Assembly (NCBI GenBank): GCA_013397695.1
Contig: VYZI01000021.1
Coordinates: 320,566-384,565, forward strand
Direction: 5' to 3'
Origin: Centropus unirufus
Lineage: Eukaryota > Chordata > Aves > Cuculiformes > Centropidae
DNA length: 64,000 bases
Shown here: in pieces, positions 50,501 to 61,498 of the stretch
How positions within the stretch are numbered: position 1 is the stretch's first letter
Layout of the letters: every line of letters starts with the position of its first letter
Position numbers and translations under genes: made by a program
The notes under the pieces: model-generated
What the model saw: the letters and a program-made list of their open reading frames with translations, nothing else
What the model was told of the DNA's origin: nothing
Database searches by the model: none

Positions 50501-51940
50501 GCTGTGTGTGGGCTCTGGTTGATGGGCAAGAGACAGACCCACAGCGCTGCTGGCGAAGGAAAAGGAGAAGATAGGGGTGAAGGGGCATGAACCGGCAGGA
50601 GAGCTGGGAAAAAAGGGAGGCAGAGAAGCGGGAGTGTGTGTATGGAACCTGGGTATTGGGGAATTGTGGAGCCAGGTCGTGGATTTTGGTACTTCTCTGC
50701 ATGATGTGCCATCCCCCTCCTGACCAGGTGAGTGGGACAGATAGGAGATGGAGATTCCTGGCATGGCACAGCTAATTACAATCAAAAAGTGGTGGTCCCT
50801 TGCAAGGGGAGGTGGTTTGCATCTGATCTGCATCCTATTATCTCTGCAAATAGAGGCCTGCCTAGTAGTGGATTACACTGGGGGTTATTTATTGGCAAAG
50901 CACTGTACAGTTTTAATTTTTCCTTTTTGCTTATTCAGGCTTTAGCTCCAGAGGAAAATAGCCTGGGGTGGCTTTGAAATGGATTCTCTCTGCCCCATTA
51001 ACTTATTCAGTGAGTTTAATGGGCCTTTTTTTCTCTGAGCCTTGAAGCCATCATTAAAAGGCAGAGATTTATAAAAGCAAAGATACTCCTGAGCTTTAGT
51101 CAAACTTTGGGGTAGAGGGGTGGGGATAATGGAGTTACTGCTGCCTGTGGTTCAGGTGAAGATGTACGTGTTTTTATTCAGGACCATTGTGAAGGCTCAA
51201 TGCTGCTGGTATGAGCCAGGGGTGGGAGGTTTGCAGCAGCTGAAGAGCCAACGTGCTGCCACTGCTTGTGCATTAGAGGTGTGCATCCCCTGCCAGCCCT
51301 GCTGCAGTTCAGGAGTGGGGTAAGATGCAGCAGGAGAGGCAAAGGACCTGTTTGCCCAATCCCTGCCTCCTACTGGGTACCAGAAGCAGCAGGAAAATGG
51401 GATGGTGGACTGGGTGATGGGACTTCTGTGTCTGGGATGGCAGACTGTGACCCCTGCTTGCCTGTTGCCAGCCTGGCAGCCCTCTCCAGGCAGCAGGGAG
51501 TAGCCTTGGCATCAGGACAAATGTGGCCTCATTGCCAGGAGATGGACTGGACCAGACCCTAGTGGGAAGGTGATGTGGTGCTTGCCAGGAGGAAGAGCCT
51601 CCACCCTGAGGAGGAGATGCCCAAGGATTTGCTATTTGTAGCCTCTGTGGGGGGACTGAGCACTGGTTCTGGCCTTGGAGTGCTGCCTCAGGGTGGTGGC
51701 AGGACAGGGACACACTGAAATGACCCTGAGGGCGCTGTGGCCAAGTAGAAGCCAGCTGCAGCCTTGTAGCTATGCTGAGGCAGGAGGGACCCGATGCTGG
51801 CCTGTGTGTGACCTCCAGAGCAAGGAGGAGGCTCATTGCGAATCCATCTCCTCCTGCGTCCCTCCCTAGGTCACAGCGGTCGGGGAAGGAGACACTAATT
51901 TCCCAATAAACACCTATAAAACATACTTCTCCCCTGCCCC

Positions 51941-52106
51941 TGTAAATCCTTGCCTCCTTGCTGCTACCTGCTGTGTAAATTGCTGCTGACCCTGTAAATC
52001 ACCCTCTGCTTCCCTTCACCTCCCCTGGAAGTGGCCTTTCCCTCTAAACCCTCTGTCCCCGTTGCTTTTCTGCTTCCAGCTCCCCTGTTCTGCCTGTGCT
52101 GTAAAT
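51941..52106 (+). repeat. TGTAAAT heptamer cluster
   Basis: TGTAAAT occurs at 51941, 51974, 51993 and 52100 in a pyrimidine-rich stretch, mostly as CTGTAAATC. A heptamer is expected about once per 8 kb on either strand. The spacing is irregular, so it may be a decayed tandem repeat of the CTGTAAATC type. Confidence 0.45.
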
Positions 52107-52320
52107 CCTGAGGCTGGGGAGGGGGATGTAGGGTGCAGTGATGAGATGATGGAGGGCAGCTGCCCCAGGGTGGGTTAATCCCCTCTGGAGAGCTCCCCTG
52201 GGACTCCTTTGATGGTAGGAGCTGGTGGAGATTGTTCTGGCCAGCTGCCTCCAGGGAAGGTTATCCTCGTGCTGGAAGCAGGACGGGGCTGGGCTGTTAT
52301 TTTCAGCCTCTCAGCTGCAG

Positions 52321-52333
52321 CCAGCAGGGTGCA
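52321..52333 (+). promoter_or_regulatory. Near-consensus CTCF motif
   Basis: CCAGCAGGGTGCA matches 12 of 13 positions of the CTCF core; the mismatch is the T at position 10. It lies 5.4 kb right of the perfect core at 46958, in the same orientation. Confidence 0.35.
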
Positions 52334-53929
52334 AACTGGAGTGTGTTGCTGGTGCCTATGCCTAACCACAGGCATCTCGGCCCTCGAGAGAGGTCCCCCA
52401 AGACACATTTCTGAGATGTAAAATAGCTACAGCAAAGAGGAAATGTTCATTTATCCCTCGAGCTCTTGGGGCCATGCCATTGCTTGGTTTCTCTGTGTCC
52501 TTCTCTGAGCTGCTTTCAGTGAGCTCTGAAGGAGCTGTGGGCAGCAGAGGTCCCTTGTAGTTATGGGGAACCATCACCTGAGCTTCTGCTGGGTGCTGGT
52601 GCCCTGTGTTTGAGGGATGACCATGCTGTGGTTTTTCCCCTTGTGGTGATGCTGGGATAACACGTAGGAGTAGAACCAAGGGGTGTGGCAGAGGCCTGAT
52701 CCAAGGGAGATGTAGGACGCCAAGCATGGAGGAGTCAGCTCAGTGTTGTGTTATCCATAACTCCTGCCTTGCTGCTGAGCCTGAGCATGCTGGGCTGTGC
52801 CAGAGTGTACAAGAGGAAGAGTTTGTGCCTTGATGGAAAAGGCTGTGGCTAGATCCATATTGGTGTCTCAGCCTCCATCTGGGCTGGTGGTGCAGCTGCT
52901 TTGCCATGGAAAGGGTCTCCCAAGGGTGCACACACACACTGGATACTCAGAAGGAGAGGCTTGGATGCTGGGGAGTGTGCAAAATTCTGACCCTTGCTAT
53001 GTCCCTGGACTTCGCACGCAGAAGCTGATTTTGCTCAGACAGAGCTGCCTTTTCTCCTCCTAATGAGCAGGAGTGAGCATTATTCTGAAATCCATGAGTG
53101 GCTCTGCCCTACTCCCACGGAGGTCAGTGGAGCACACAGCAGAAGACACAGTCAGAGCCAAGATGGGGTCACTGGAGCGTTTGGGGATTGTACTGTCTGC
53201 AAAGCTGCTGTGTGCACACAGAGTTTGGAGACTTCTGCTTGGCTCCTGTGGAGGAAAATGCTGCAGAAGATCTGACTGCCTTGTAATGTTGCTTTCTGGG
53301 TGTCTCGGATTCCCCAAGGTGTGAGTGGGAAGCTGGGGTGGTAGATGCCAGCCTGTGGCAGAGTAGTACAGCTTTTCTGACCTCTCTCTGCAAGCCTCAA
53401 GCCTGGAGGAGCTCCTCACCTGTCAGAGTGGTTTGAAGTTCGGCTTCTTGTGCTGCTCGCCCTGACCAACCATGGACCACGCATGTCCTCTGGAAAGGCA
53501 CTTACCAGTGTCACTTGTGGTGGTCACTTGGAGGGTGCTTTACCAGAAGACTTGCAAGAAAAGTGAGATCATACTCCAGGATGGCTGATTCGAGCATTAA
53601 CATTAATTGCTTACACTGCTGGTGTACTCTGCAATGGACCTGGTCTTGACTCAGTTGGGTGTTTCCTTTAGACCTCTCTCCAGCTGCCAAACAGCCTTTT
53701 CTTTTGGATTAGTTTTTCTTCTGTGTCTTGTGTCTGAGGCCAGTTTTGTATTAACGCTGGCTTATGATACTGCTGTGCTCTGGCTTTGGGAGGAGGACAG
53801 AGGAGGTGTGTATTGTGGCAGCACAGGGATGCTAGCAGCAGTGGGGAAGGCAGGGGGCAGTGAAGGAGAGCAGAGGCAGATTTTAAAAAATCCACATAAA
53901 TAGCAAAAATAAATTTCCAGCTAACGCTT

Positions 53930-54235
53930 CCATTCCTGCAGTATTAAGAAAGTGAAGCACTAGAGGATAAGGAAAGCATGAGCAATAACAGCAGGGATTT
54001 AGGAAGAATAAATCTTGCCAGACAAACCTGATTGCTTTTTCTTTTTGATGGAATCACAAAATTAGTGGCTGAGCAGAACGTGGAAATCCTAATATATTTG
54101 GATTTAGCAAAGCATTTGATATAGTGTCTCGCCAAATCTTACTCTTAAAATTAGTTCAGTTTGCTTTGGATATGACGCTGCCAAATGGACTGAAAACTGG
54201 CTTAGGTCCCTAAGCAAATAGTGATGGCTTGTGTT
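53930..54235 (+). mobile_element. CR1 LINE ORF2 (reverse transcriptase) fragment
   Basis: The block has the order of CR1 ORF2: TTTAGGAAGAATAAATCTTG, CCAGACAAACCTGATTGC, GATGGAATCACAAAATTAGTGG, then ATATTTGGATTTAGCAAAGC and ATTTGATATAGTGTCTCGCC. In CR1 this encodes the reverse-transcriptase core around the Tyr-Leu-Asp-Phe-Ser-Lys-Ala-Phe-Asp motif, with the first catalytic Asp. Here a one-base loss in 'gattttagc' and later stops break the frame, so no enzyme can be made. The copy continues after an internal deletion at 54390-54560. Confidence 0.75.
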
Positions 54236-54317
54236 TGGGGAGAAGGGGGAGCTGAGGGAGCAGAGCTACAAACTGACTTTTCTTATAAAAAAAATCCCAA
54301 AATGACTCAACCCCCTC

Positions 54318-54337
54318 AAAATAATAATAATAATAAC
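54318..54337 (+). repeat. (TAA)n microsatellite
   Basis: About five to six TAA/ATA units between the two CR1 pieces. Confidence 0.7.
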
Positions 54338-54389
54338 AACCTCCACCCAGGAATGTAGCCTCACTTTGCAGCACCTTTTTGCAGGAATA

Positions 54390-54560
54390 TTGGCAACCTG
54401 GAGGGTGTTCAGAGGCAAACAAGGGTGGGGGGAAGCCATCGGAGTGGCCAGATTACCCTTGGAGGGAGGTGGGAGCTGAGAAAGTCTCAGGGCTGGAGGC
54501 ATTTAGGGGAGAAGCAGGTGGTGGTCTGTGGGGCCAGGATGAATATTTGGGCTGTTGTTG
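54390..54560 (+). mobile_element. Probable CR1 ORF2 C-terminal piece of the same copy
   Basis: GGCAACCTGGAGGGTGTTCA followed by GAGGCAAACAAGGGTGG corresponds to the CR1 ORF2 tail encoding Leu-Glu-Arg-Val-Gln-Arg-Arg-Ala-Thr type residues. Next comes GATTACCCTTGGAGGGAGGT, like the 'cttatgaggaaaggctgag' block. Same strand as 53930-54235, but most of the RT palm and thumb coding region is missing between them, so the element has an internal deletion. It has no intact frame. Confidence 0.45.
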
Positions 54561-55779
54561 GGACCTGGCAGCGAGCACCTCGGCGCCTCCGCCCCCACGC
54601 AGTGGAGAATTGCTGAGCTGTCCATTTCACGCCTCTTTCCAGATATTATCGAATAAGCAGGGGAAAATATTCACCATGACTGTCAGAAAGAACATCCCTG
54701 ATCGGGGGAGCGGGGCACGTTTCCTTGGGGAAAAATCTTCAGTCTTGGAGCAAGCCCTAGGAGATGGCCCTGGACAATTTGGGTCGGTGGATGGGGATTT
54801 TCCTGGGTCATGGACTTGGGTGAGAGGCCAAGAAGTGGTTGTAGCTGCCTTGAGGCAATATTTATCTACATCCCACAGGAATTTACTTATCATCAGAGAA
54901 AAGGCTGGGAGGCTGCTGGTGGCAGCTGGCATGCAGATGTGTCCCCTGGGGAGGATGGCTGAGTCCCTGCATGTTTAAAGGCTCATGGAGAGGTGATGGC
55001 ACCCTAATCGCCTTGCAGAGGCAGAACAAGATAACTTAAAGCCCCTTGCAGGATTTCAGAGAAGGGATCGATCCATGTATGTAAAGATCAGGAAGGATGA
55101 GGTCTTCTAGGAAGTTCACCCATGAGGGTGTATGTCTGGCAGGCTGAGCAAGGTCTTGGAGTTCTTTAATATGTGTTTGGGGCCCGGAAGAAATGCTGAG
55201 CGTGTGGAAGTTCTTGTCATAACTGCAATGTTCCCATTCGGTGAGAAAGCCTGTGTCCCCCTCAGTGATGGCTCTTAGCACCCAAGGAATCAATCAGTGC
55301 TGTCACGCCCCGCTGCCCGCAGGATGGCTTAGGTGAGCCAGGCCTTTCCATTTGTGTTTTAAAGCAATTCTGAGCCTCTTTATACAAATGACACAAAACT
55401 TTCAGTAGAGGAAAGGCAGCTTGATAAAGGGAATGTTGCTTTGCATGAGGAGCAGCTACCTTGTGCCAGTGTGGCAGTGCAGGAGTTAACTGGACTGAAC
55501 TGGAATGCAGGAGAAAACCATGGAGTGGAGCTGGGAAGGGGTCCTGTAATATCTGGTGGCCTTGTATTAGTGCTCTGGGGGAGCAAAGGGTTTCTTCACG
55601 CGCCCCACTGTGGTCCTTCAAGCGGTCCTGGGTTTTCATTGCTCCCTGCCTAAGGCTGAGCCTGCTGGGGGAGCAGTGGGATGAGGCTGAACCAGGCGAA
55701 GTTTGGGAGGTATTTTTAGCTGTTCTAATTGTGGCAAATAAATGCCATTCTTGCTTGTTGGGATTGAGCTATGGCTAAA

Positions 55780-55950
55780 TCACAACTAGTTCTAATGATG
55801 ATAATTACCGGATTTCAATATTTATAGAAATGGGCGCTTCCTTCGTATTGGCGGCTGCTACTGTGCTCTCACCTTCACAGATCGAAACCTTAGCTCATTA
55901 TCACTGCAGCTATTTATTTACTTGCACATTTTTAACCCACAGATGGCAAT
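55780..55950. promoter_or_regulatory. Candidate conserved non-coding element
   Basis: Repeat-free sequence with features of vertebrate developmental enhancers: TGATGATAATTACCGG, TTTCAATATTTATAG, a GGGCGCTTCC stretch and GCTATTTATTTACTTGC (forkhead-like TATTTAC). No open frame spans it. Conservation is inferred, not tested. Confidence 0.35.
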
Positions 55951-56574
55951 GTATGAGAGATCTTAAATGATACAGGCCTGCCAAGGATGTTGTAGCCTTT
56001 GGGCAGAAGCTGCACGATGCTTTGGGAAGCATCTCCTAAGGACCTGCTGTTTCGATTCTTGCTTTTTAGCACCCTTTGAGAGAGATTCTCAGGTCTGCAA
56101 GCTTGCCCGTGTCTGCCAGGGCTTAGCCTCTAAAGGGTGGAGGTGGCTGTGCATATTTTTGCATACGTTAGCATGGTGGATTGCTGCCTCTGATTGCTGC
56201 CTTCGATGAAACATGCACATGCTGTTACTGGAACGGAGTTTAAAGGTGAGGTGACACAGAGTCCTGTAGTGCTGGACATGGAGGACCTTAGGAAAAAGGG
56301 GTCTGGGAAGTTCCTGCCAGCAGCAGCTTCTGGATATCTTGATTTAGCAGCATTTGTCTCCCGCCTGGTACTGCAGAAGGGTGGGCACCTTTTGGAATGT
56401 GTGCATGCAGAGCCATGCATGTGGGTGGCACTCATGCCTGTGCCCCATGCCTGGCATGGGGGTGCAGACCCCTAGGCTATAACGACCAGCCCCGTGGGGT
56501 TGATCCTAGCCTGCGGATCCTCACAGGCATCCAGGCCTGTGCGCCCCTCAGGTCTGAGACTCCCTCATTGAGCA

Positions 56575-56755
56575 AGGTGTAGAAAAGATTCACTTATTCA
56601 ATTTGCTATCTCTCCAGTGCCACATAAGCTGTATTGATAAATTAATCTTATATTGTTGTGACTAAACAGCCCTGCAATTTTTTACACTGTGCAGTCTAAT
56701 CTGTCTTGACAGCTGTATCATTAGTTTATATTTGTTGTAATCTTATTCACTGTGT
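56575..56755. promoter_or_regulatory. Candidate conserved non-coding element
   Basis: AT-rich, repeat-free block with TTGATAAATTAATC (about 56633), a CTTGACAGCTGTATCATTAG stretch at about 56704 combining a TGACAG MEIS/TGIF core, a CAGCTG E-box and a TCATTAG homeodomain-like site, and ATATTTGTTG near 56728. This close packing of developmental motifs suggests an enhancer. Confidence 0.35.
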
Positions 56756-56830
56756 TGGCTGTGGGGAGCTTTTATTTGAGGCGCTATGCTGCTATGCAGG
56801 CACTGGGCCCAGCTGGAGGCTCTCCACAAG

Positions 56831-56889
56831 GCATCTTGGGGTGCTGTGGGGTGCAACTGGGGTGCACCCAGGCACCCACCTGGGTGCCT
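56831..56889 (+). repeat. GGGGTGC triple repeat and hairpin
   Basis: Units starting GGGGTGC follow each other (GGGGTGCTGT, GGGGTGCAACT, GGGGTGCACCC). The last contains the palindrome GGGTGCACCC and is followed by a perfect inverted repeat, AGGCACCCA (56870-56878) and TGGGTGCCT (56881-56889), with a two-base spacer. This is a short compound repeat able to form a hairpin or cruciform. Confidence 0.6.
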
Positions 56890-59800
56890 TCCACAGGAGC
56901 CAGCCCCAAAATACTGCCTGGAAGCAGCATCCCTAGGGCTGACATTGCCTTGCCAAAGCCTTCCTGCTGCTGAGGTTTTGATGGGGACCCCCAGGTTGGG
57001 ATAAAGAATGATGAAAATGTGGATGTTGGGAGATTTGCATCTGAAAGTATCCCAAAAGGTTTACTGTATGATGAGGGATAAGTTTTCTCAGTCTGTGCTC
57101 TAGTTTTCCATGAGGGATGGTCCCTGCTCCATTGCTGAGGTCTCCTTTTGGTTAAAGGGGATAAAGGGACTGCAGGAGCTTGGACTGCACAGCCTGTCAC
57201 CCAGGCCTTTGGAGATGTTGCATAAGGGATGGTGATCTGTGTTGGCACAGCATTGTGAGATGGAGGTGGTAGTGTCACAGGCAGCTCGCTCGTTCCCTGG
57301 CTCAAGCCTGGGTTTGCTCTCCCTGGTCCAAGCGGGGCTGATTTGGGCCATTCTGCTGCTTTTGTAGAGAGTCCTTTTGCTTTTCAGACAGCTTTGCGTG
57401 AAACTTCTTCCAGTAACACCCTCCCAGAAATGTGGAGCAATACGTTTTGGGCTGGTGCAATGAGATTTCTGCCAGCGGGGAGCAAGAGAGACTGCAAGAG
57501 CAAGAGTATCTCAGGCATGGGACAAATCAGTGACATGGGAAACATTTTGGCTGCTCCTTTATGCTTTAGGTCTTGAACTTGCTAAATCTGGATGGGAAAG
57601 GTCAGCTGCTGGAGTGTGGGCTCCTGTTTGCAGCATCTCTGACCAAGCGTGGATGGCTCAGTAACAGCTTGAGATTGTCCTTTGCTCTCAAATGCATCCT
57701 TTTGGGAAAGCACCTGAGCTCTGGCAAGACCGAAGATGCAGATAGCTCCCAAGGTAGATATGCCCCTTACAGTTTGAGGATGCAAATTGTCATTCAGAAC
57801 TTTAATCAGGGTTGTGCACCTGCAAGGACTGGCAGGATCCACTAATGCTCCGTACTGCCCTCGGATCCACCCTGGCACCAGTAACATGTCAACGCAATGG
57901 ATGGGCCATAGTGTCTCAGTGCTGTGGTGGTGCTGCTTATAATGCTTCCCCCTTTGAAGGCAGGACTCGGAGCAGAGGGTGGGATGTGCGCCTCAGCAGC
58001 TTTGTTTAGGGCTGATGAGAGAAGATGGTGAAGCATGGCAAGTTCTGCATGGTGACATCAACACTGAATGTAGGAAAAACTCCATGCCAGGAGACAAGTG
58101 ATTGGGAACACATCTGTAACCTGCTCATTGCCAAGCATGCAGTGATGCTGTGAAAGGAGTTTCACATGTGGTGGTCCATGATGGGTGCTTGTCAAGGGTT
58201 TGATGGTGTAAGAGTCCACTGCACAACTCGGAAGCTCATTGCTGTGGCACTAGGATGCATTGGGGTTGAGTCACTATTTGTGAAGTGATTGCAGATTGGG
58301 AATATCTGGAGACAGCCCTCAGAAGTGTTGGAGACCTGTGTTGGCATCCTGCAGCTGGGAGGCACTCCTGCTCTTGTTGCAGGGGAGCTGCCGTTTGTCA
58401 TGGGCTGTAGATGGTGACAAGGTGACAGACACTTGCAGCTTGAATACTGCTACTCGGCATGGCCAACGGCAGGAGGTGTCCATGCTGTTGGCAGCGAAGC
58501 TCACCCTCTCCCAGCTGTGAGGTGATGGAGATGGGCATCCCTAGCACTCTCATTGAGTCCAGGTTTAATGACATGCTCTGCCTCTGGCAGCATGGCAAGT
58601 ACCACCCCCATGTGCACTGAGCACTGCTGGCCCGCTGCCTGCTCCCATGGACAAGTTGTGTTTCCCACTGGATTGATCTCTGGTGCATGGGGACCTTGCT
58701 TCAAGCTCCACTGGCAATGATGATCCTTCACTTCCAGAGATCCTGCTAGTGTTTTCATCAAGGAGTTGGCTCATGGTGTAGAATCTGAATGGTCTTCAGC
58801 TGTGGCACTTGGATGGCTTGGTGTGTGTCATGGGGGTCTGTTTGAGCACACACCAGTAGTACAACATGCTGGTCTCATAGCTGCATGGGGAAGGCTCTTG
58901 CTGTGCCATCCAACTTTCTTCACAGCACTTGGTGGTTTCTGTTTGCATACTGTTTGCTTATTAGCTTCATATCAGAGGTGAGGAAGTGGGAGTACAGAGA
59001 GGGCAGCAGAAGCCTCCCTGGAGGAGAGCATTGAACTGGTGACAGGGCCAGTGACACAGCTCAACTCTTTTTCTGCTACCCTTGTCTGTGGTCACCTTCT
59101 GCTTGTGGCAACCGTATCACTGGGGAAGGGCTATGGTTTTTTACTGTTTATAACCTTCTTGTCCAGCGTGAAGATGTCTCAATTATTTTTTTCCTGGTTT
59201 ATGCCTAGGTGAATTGCAGATCCGTGCCCTTGACTCCCAGATGGGTCTTGCTCACCCATTGGTGCCAAGTGCTGCTTTGAGCTCAGGGTATTCCCTGTGC
59301 AGTTTGGGAAGACCTCTAGGGTTGCCAGTTCCTAGGCACTGGTGTTAACTGGGAGCCACAGGGCGTTATGGCTGGTGCCGCTACACTCCACCCATACTGA
59401 TGAGACTATTTCCATAGCAACTACAGGCTTTTTTCAAAAGGGTGAGATGGGAAAATGTGAAAAAACCAAAAAACCCTGCTGAAAGCCTTGGGGAAAAGCT
59501 GTTGGTCAGTATGTGTAGGCTCCACAGGGCTGTGTATTGCCTCTCACTGAGAAGTTCCCTGGCTCCTTGCGTTTGTGTGGGACCTCATGGCAGGGCTCGG
59601 ATGTTTTTGCCACCCCTAGTATGGAAACCAGAGTTGATACTTGCATTGTGCTGCTTGGGAGGACTGGGAAATGGGCCAAAGCGTGTGGGGCTTTGCTATG
59701 TTGGGACAGCATGTGCTGTGGCTCTTGGAGGAGGCATGGAGGATGCTGCAGCGGCCAATGCACAAGGTGATTTCCCAGCCTGGTGGCACTGCTGTGATTG

Positions 59801-61423
59801 TTGTTGGCGAGGAAATTCCTGTGGTGCTGGGGCCTGTGTCAGCTCAGGTGGAACCTGGAGATGCCTTTCACCTTCTCCTGCTTTCCTGCATAGTCCAGAG
59901 TCTCTGGAGGAGGGAGGGCCAGTTTCTGGCCTTGGAGCATCCCAGTGCTACCTTGGCTCTGGGCTCTACCCTCCTCTCCTCATCTCGCTTCCTACTTCTT
60001 TGCCTCCTACCGTTGCTGGGAGCCAGAGAAATAGCTAGAAGGGCCATAAATGATGCTTTTGGGGCTGAAAGGTTTGGGAATATGGTGACGTGATGACGCT
60101 GTGTCCTGTCCCAAAGGCTGATTCCAAGCCTTTACATTCTAGCAAAAGAGATCAGAGTAGCTTCACCCAGTGCTGTTGGGGCTTATATGTGGTTTGATGG
60201 TACCTTGTGTTTGGTGGCCACTGGTAGCTCAAAGGTGGGTTGGGGGCTGGTAGACATCCTGCAGGCTTGGTGCAAGGCTAGTGCAGAGAGTTTGGGGGTA
60301 GAGATGTTTTGGTGGGTCAATACCAGCAGTGTAGGTTGGTAACACCTGGTCTCAGCTCTCCTATTGCAGAGGAGGAAACGGTGTGAAGGCAGCCTTTCTC
60401 CATCCTATTGCAATATCCACAGAGGGAGAAGGTGCTGGCATGCAGGAGGGCTGTCCCCTGCCAGCTGCTGTCCCCGGTAAGCCCCAGCCTGGCACATGGT
60501 GTGGACTCTTGGGCTGCAGCTGCTGCAGGCTGTGAGCGAGCCAGCCTGCTCCCTGGAGGGCTGCCTGGGGCCAGCGGTAGACAATGTCTGTATTCTTTGT
60601 GCAGAATGAGCTTCTCTTTGCTGATAACCCTCTAGGTTTGTGAAGTTCGCTCTGAGGTTAGGCTGCTGCTGGGACCCTCCCAGCTCTGCAGCTGCCCAGG
60701 AGCAGAAACAAAGTTTAAAAGATTCTTGAAAAAAATCTAGTGACAACAACAAAATCTTCCCGGAAGGACTCTTGTCTGATCTGCTTTCTTGCCCCGTGAC
60801 CCTAAACGGTGCCCAAAAGACGTGTCCCATAAGGTAAATCTTTGACCTAAGTTGTGAAAGATGAGGTGCAGTCTGGCTTCCTCGCATGCTGCCTTTACAC
60901 AATTAAAACTGAGCAGGACCTCGAGATCCCTCAAATGCTCCTGCAAGAATTTATACCTGTCAGCCTAACGCCAGCCTCTTGGGAATGCTTCAGAAAGAGA
61001 AGGCTTGTTTTCAGGAGTACTGAACTATCAGGCTTGTCATGTCTATGCTCTCATCTCGTATGAGGGAATGTGGCCTTGTATTGCAGAGAGGGGCACACAT
61101 GGGCTGCCATGGTGCAGCTGGGACTGGATGTCATCACTTCTCACTGCTATGGCCTTAAACCTCTGTGCAAATCCCCAAGCCCTGGTGATGAAGAACATCT
61201 TCAAGCGGTGCAAGGAGAGCTTGCTAGCAAAGGGTAGAGATGTCAGCACTGGATTAATGAGTTGCCACGTGTTGGCCAAGCTGCAGTAACTCAGGCTGTG
61301 TGTTCCTGCCTTGCTCTTGGTGTAAAGCAAAATGTAATTGCTTAACAGCCAGTGCAGCTCAACATCAGCGTGTTTGCATAGTGTGAGCTAAAGGATTTCA
61401 CCCTGACTTTGGACCTGTGTGGT

Positions 61424-61498
61424 GAAGGGCAGTTACTTGGTTAGGCCAGATGGCTCGGGTGAGAAGGGCAGTGGCTTGGTTAGGGTGGATGGTTTTGG
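61424..61498 (+). repeat. 39-bp tandem duplication
   Basis: GAAGGGCAGTTACTTGGTTA at 61424 recurs as GAAGGGCAGTGGCTTGGTTA at 61463, and the following bases (GATGGCTCGGG against GATGGTTTTGG) continue the match. The unit is 39 bases, present about twice and diverged. In one frame it gives a repeated KGSxLVRxDG pattern, but no gene is supported. Confidence 0.6.

Larger units (their letters stand above)
47241..53929. other. Non-coding stretch, no gene recognised
   Basis: Unique DNA with several long chance frames (49421-50101 minus, 226 codons; 48744-49331 minus, 195 codons) that lack motifs and overlap opposite-strand frames. It includes a MIR-like tail at 47462, an AT-rich block near 50345-50460, a TGTAAAT repeat cluster at 51941-52106 and a near-consensus CTCF motif at 52321. 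Confidence 0.55.

Noticed and set aside
55378..55412. CAAATGACACAAAACTTTCA as another CR1 ORF2 piece
   Set aside because: It resembles the CR1 'gcagatgacacaaaact' block, but the match is under 25 bases with no support on either side.
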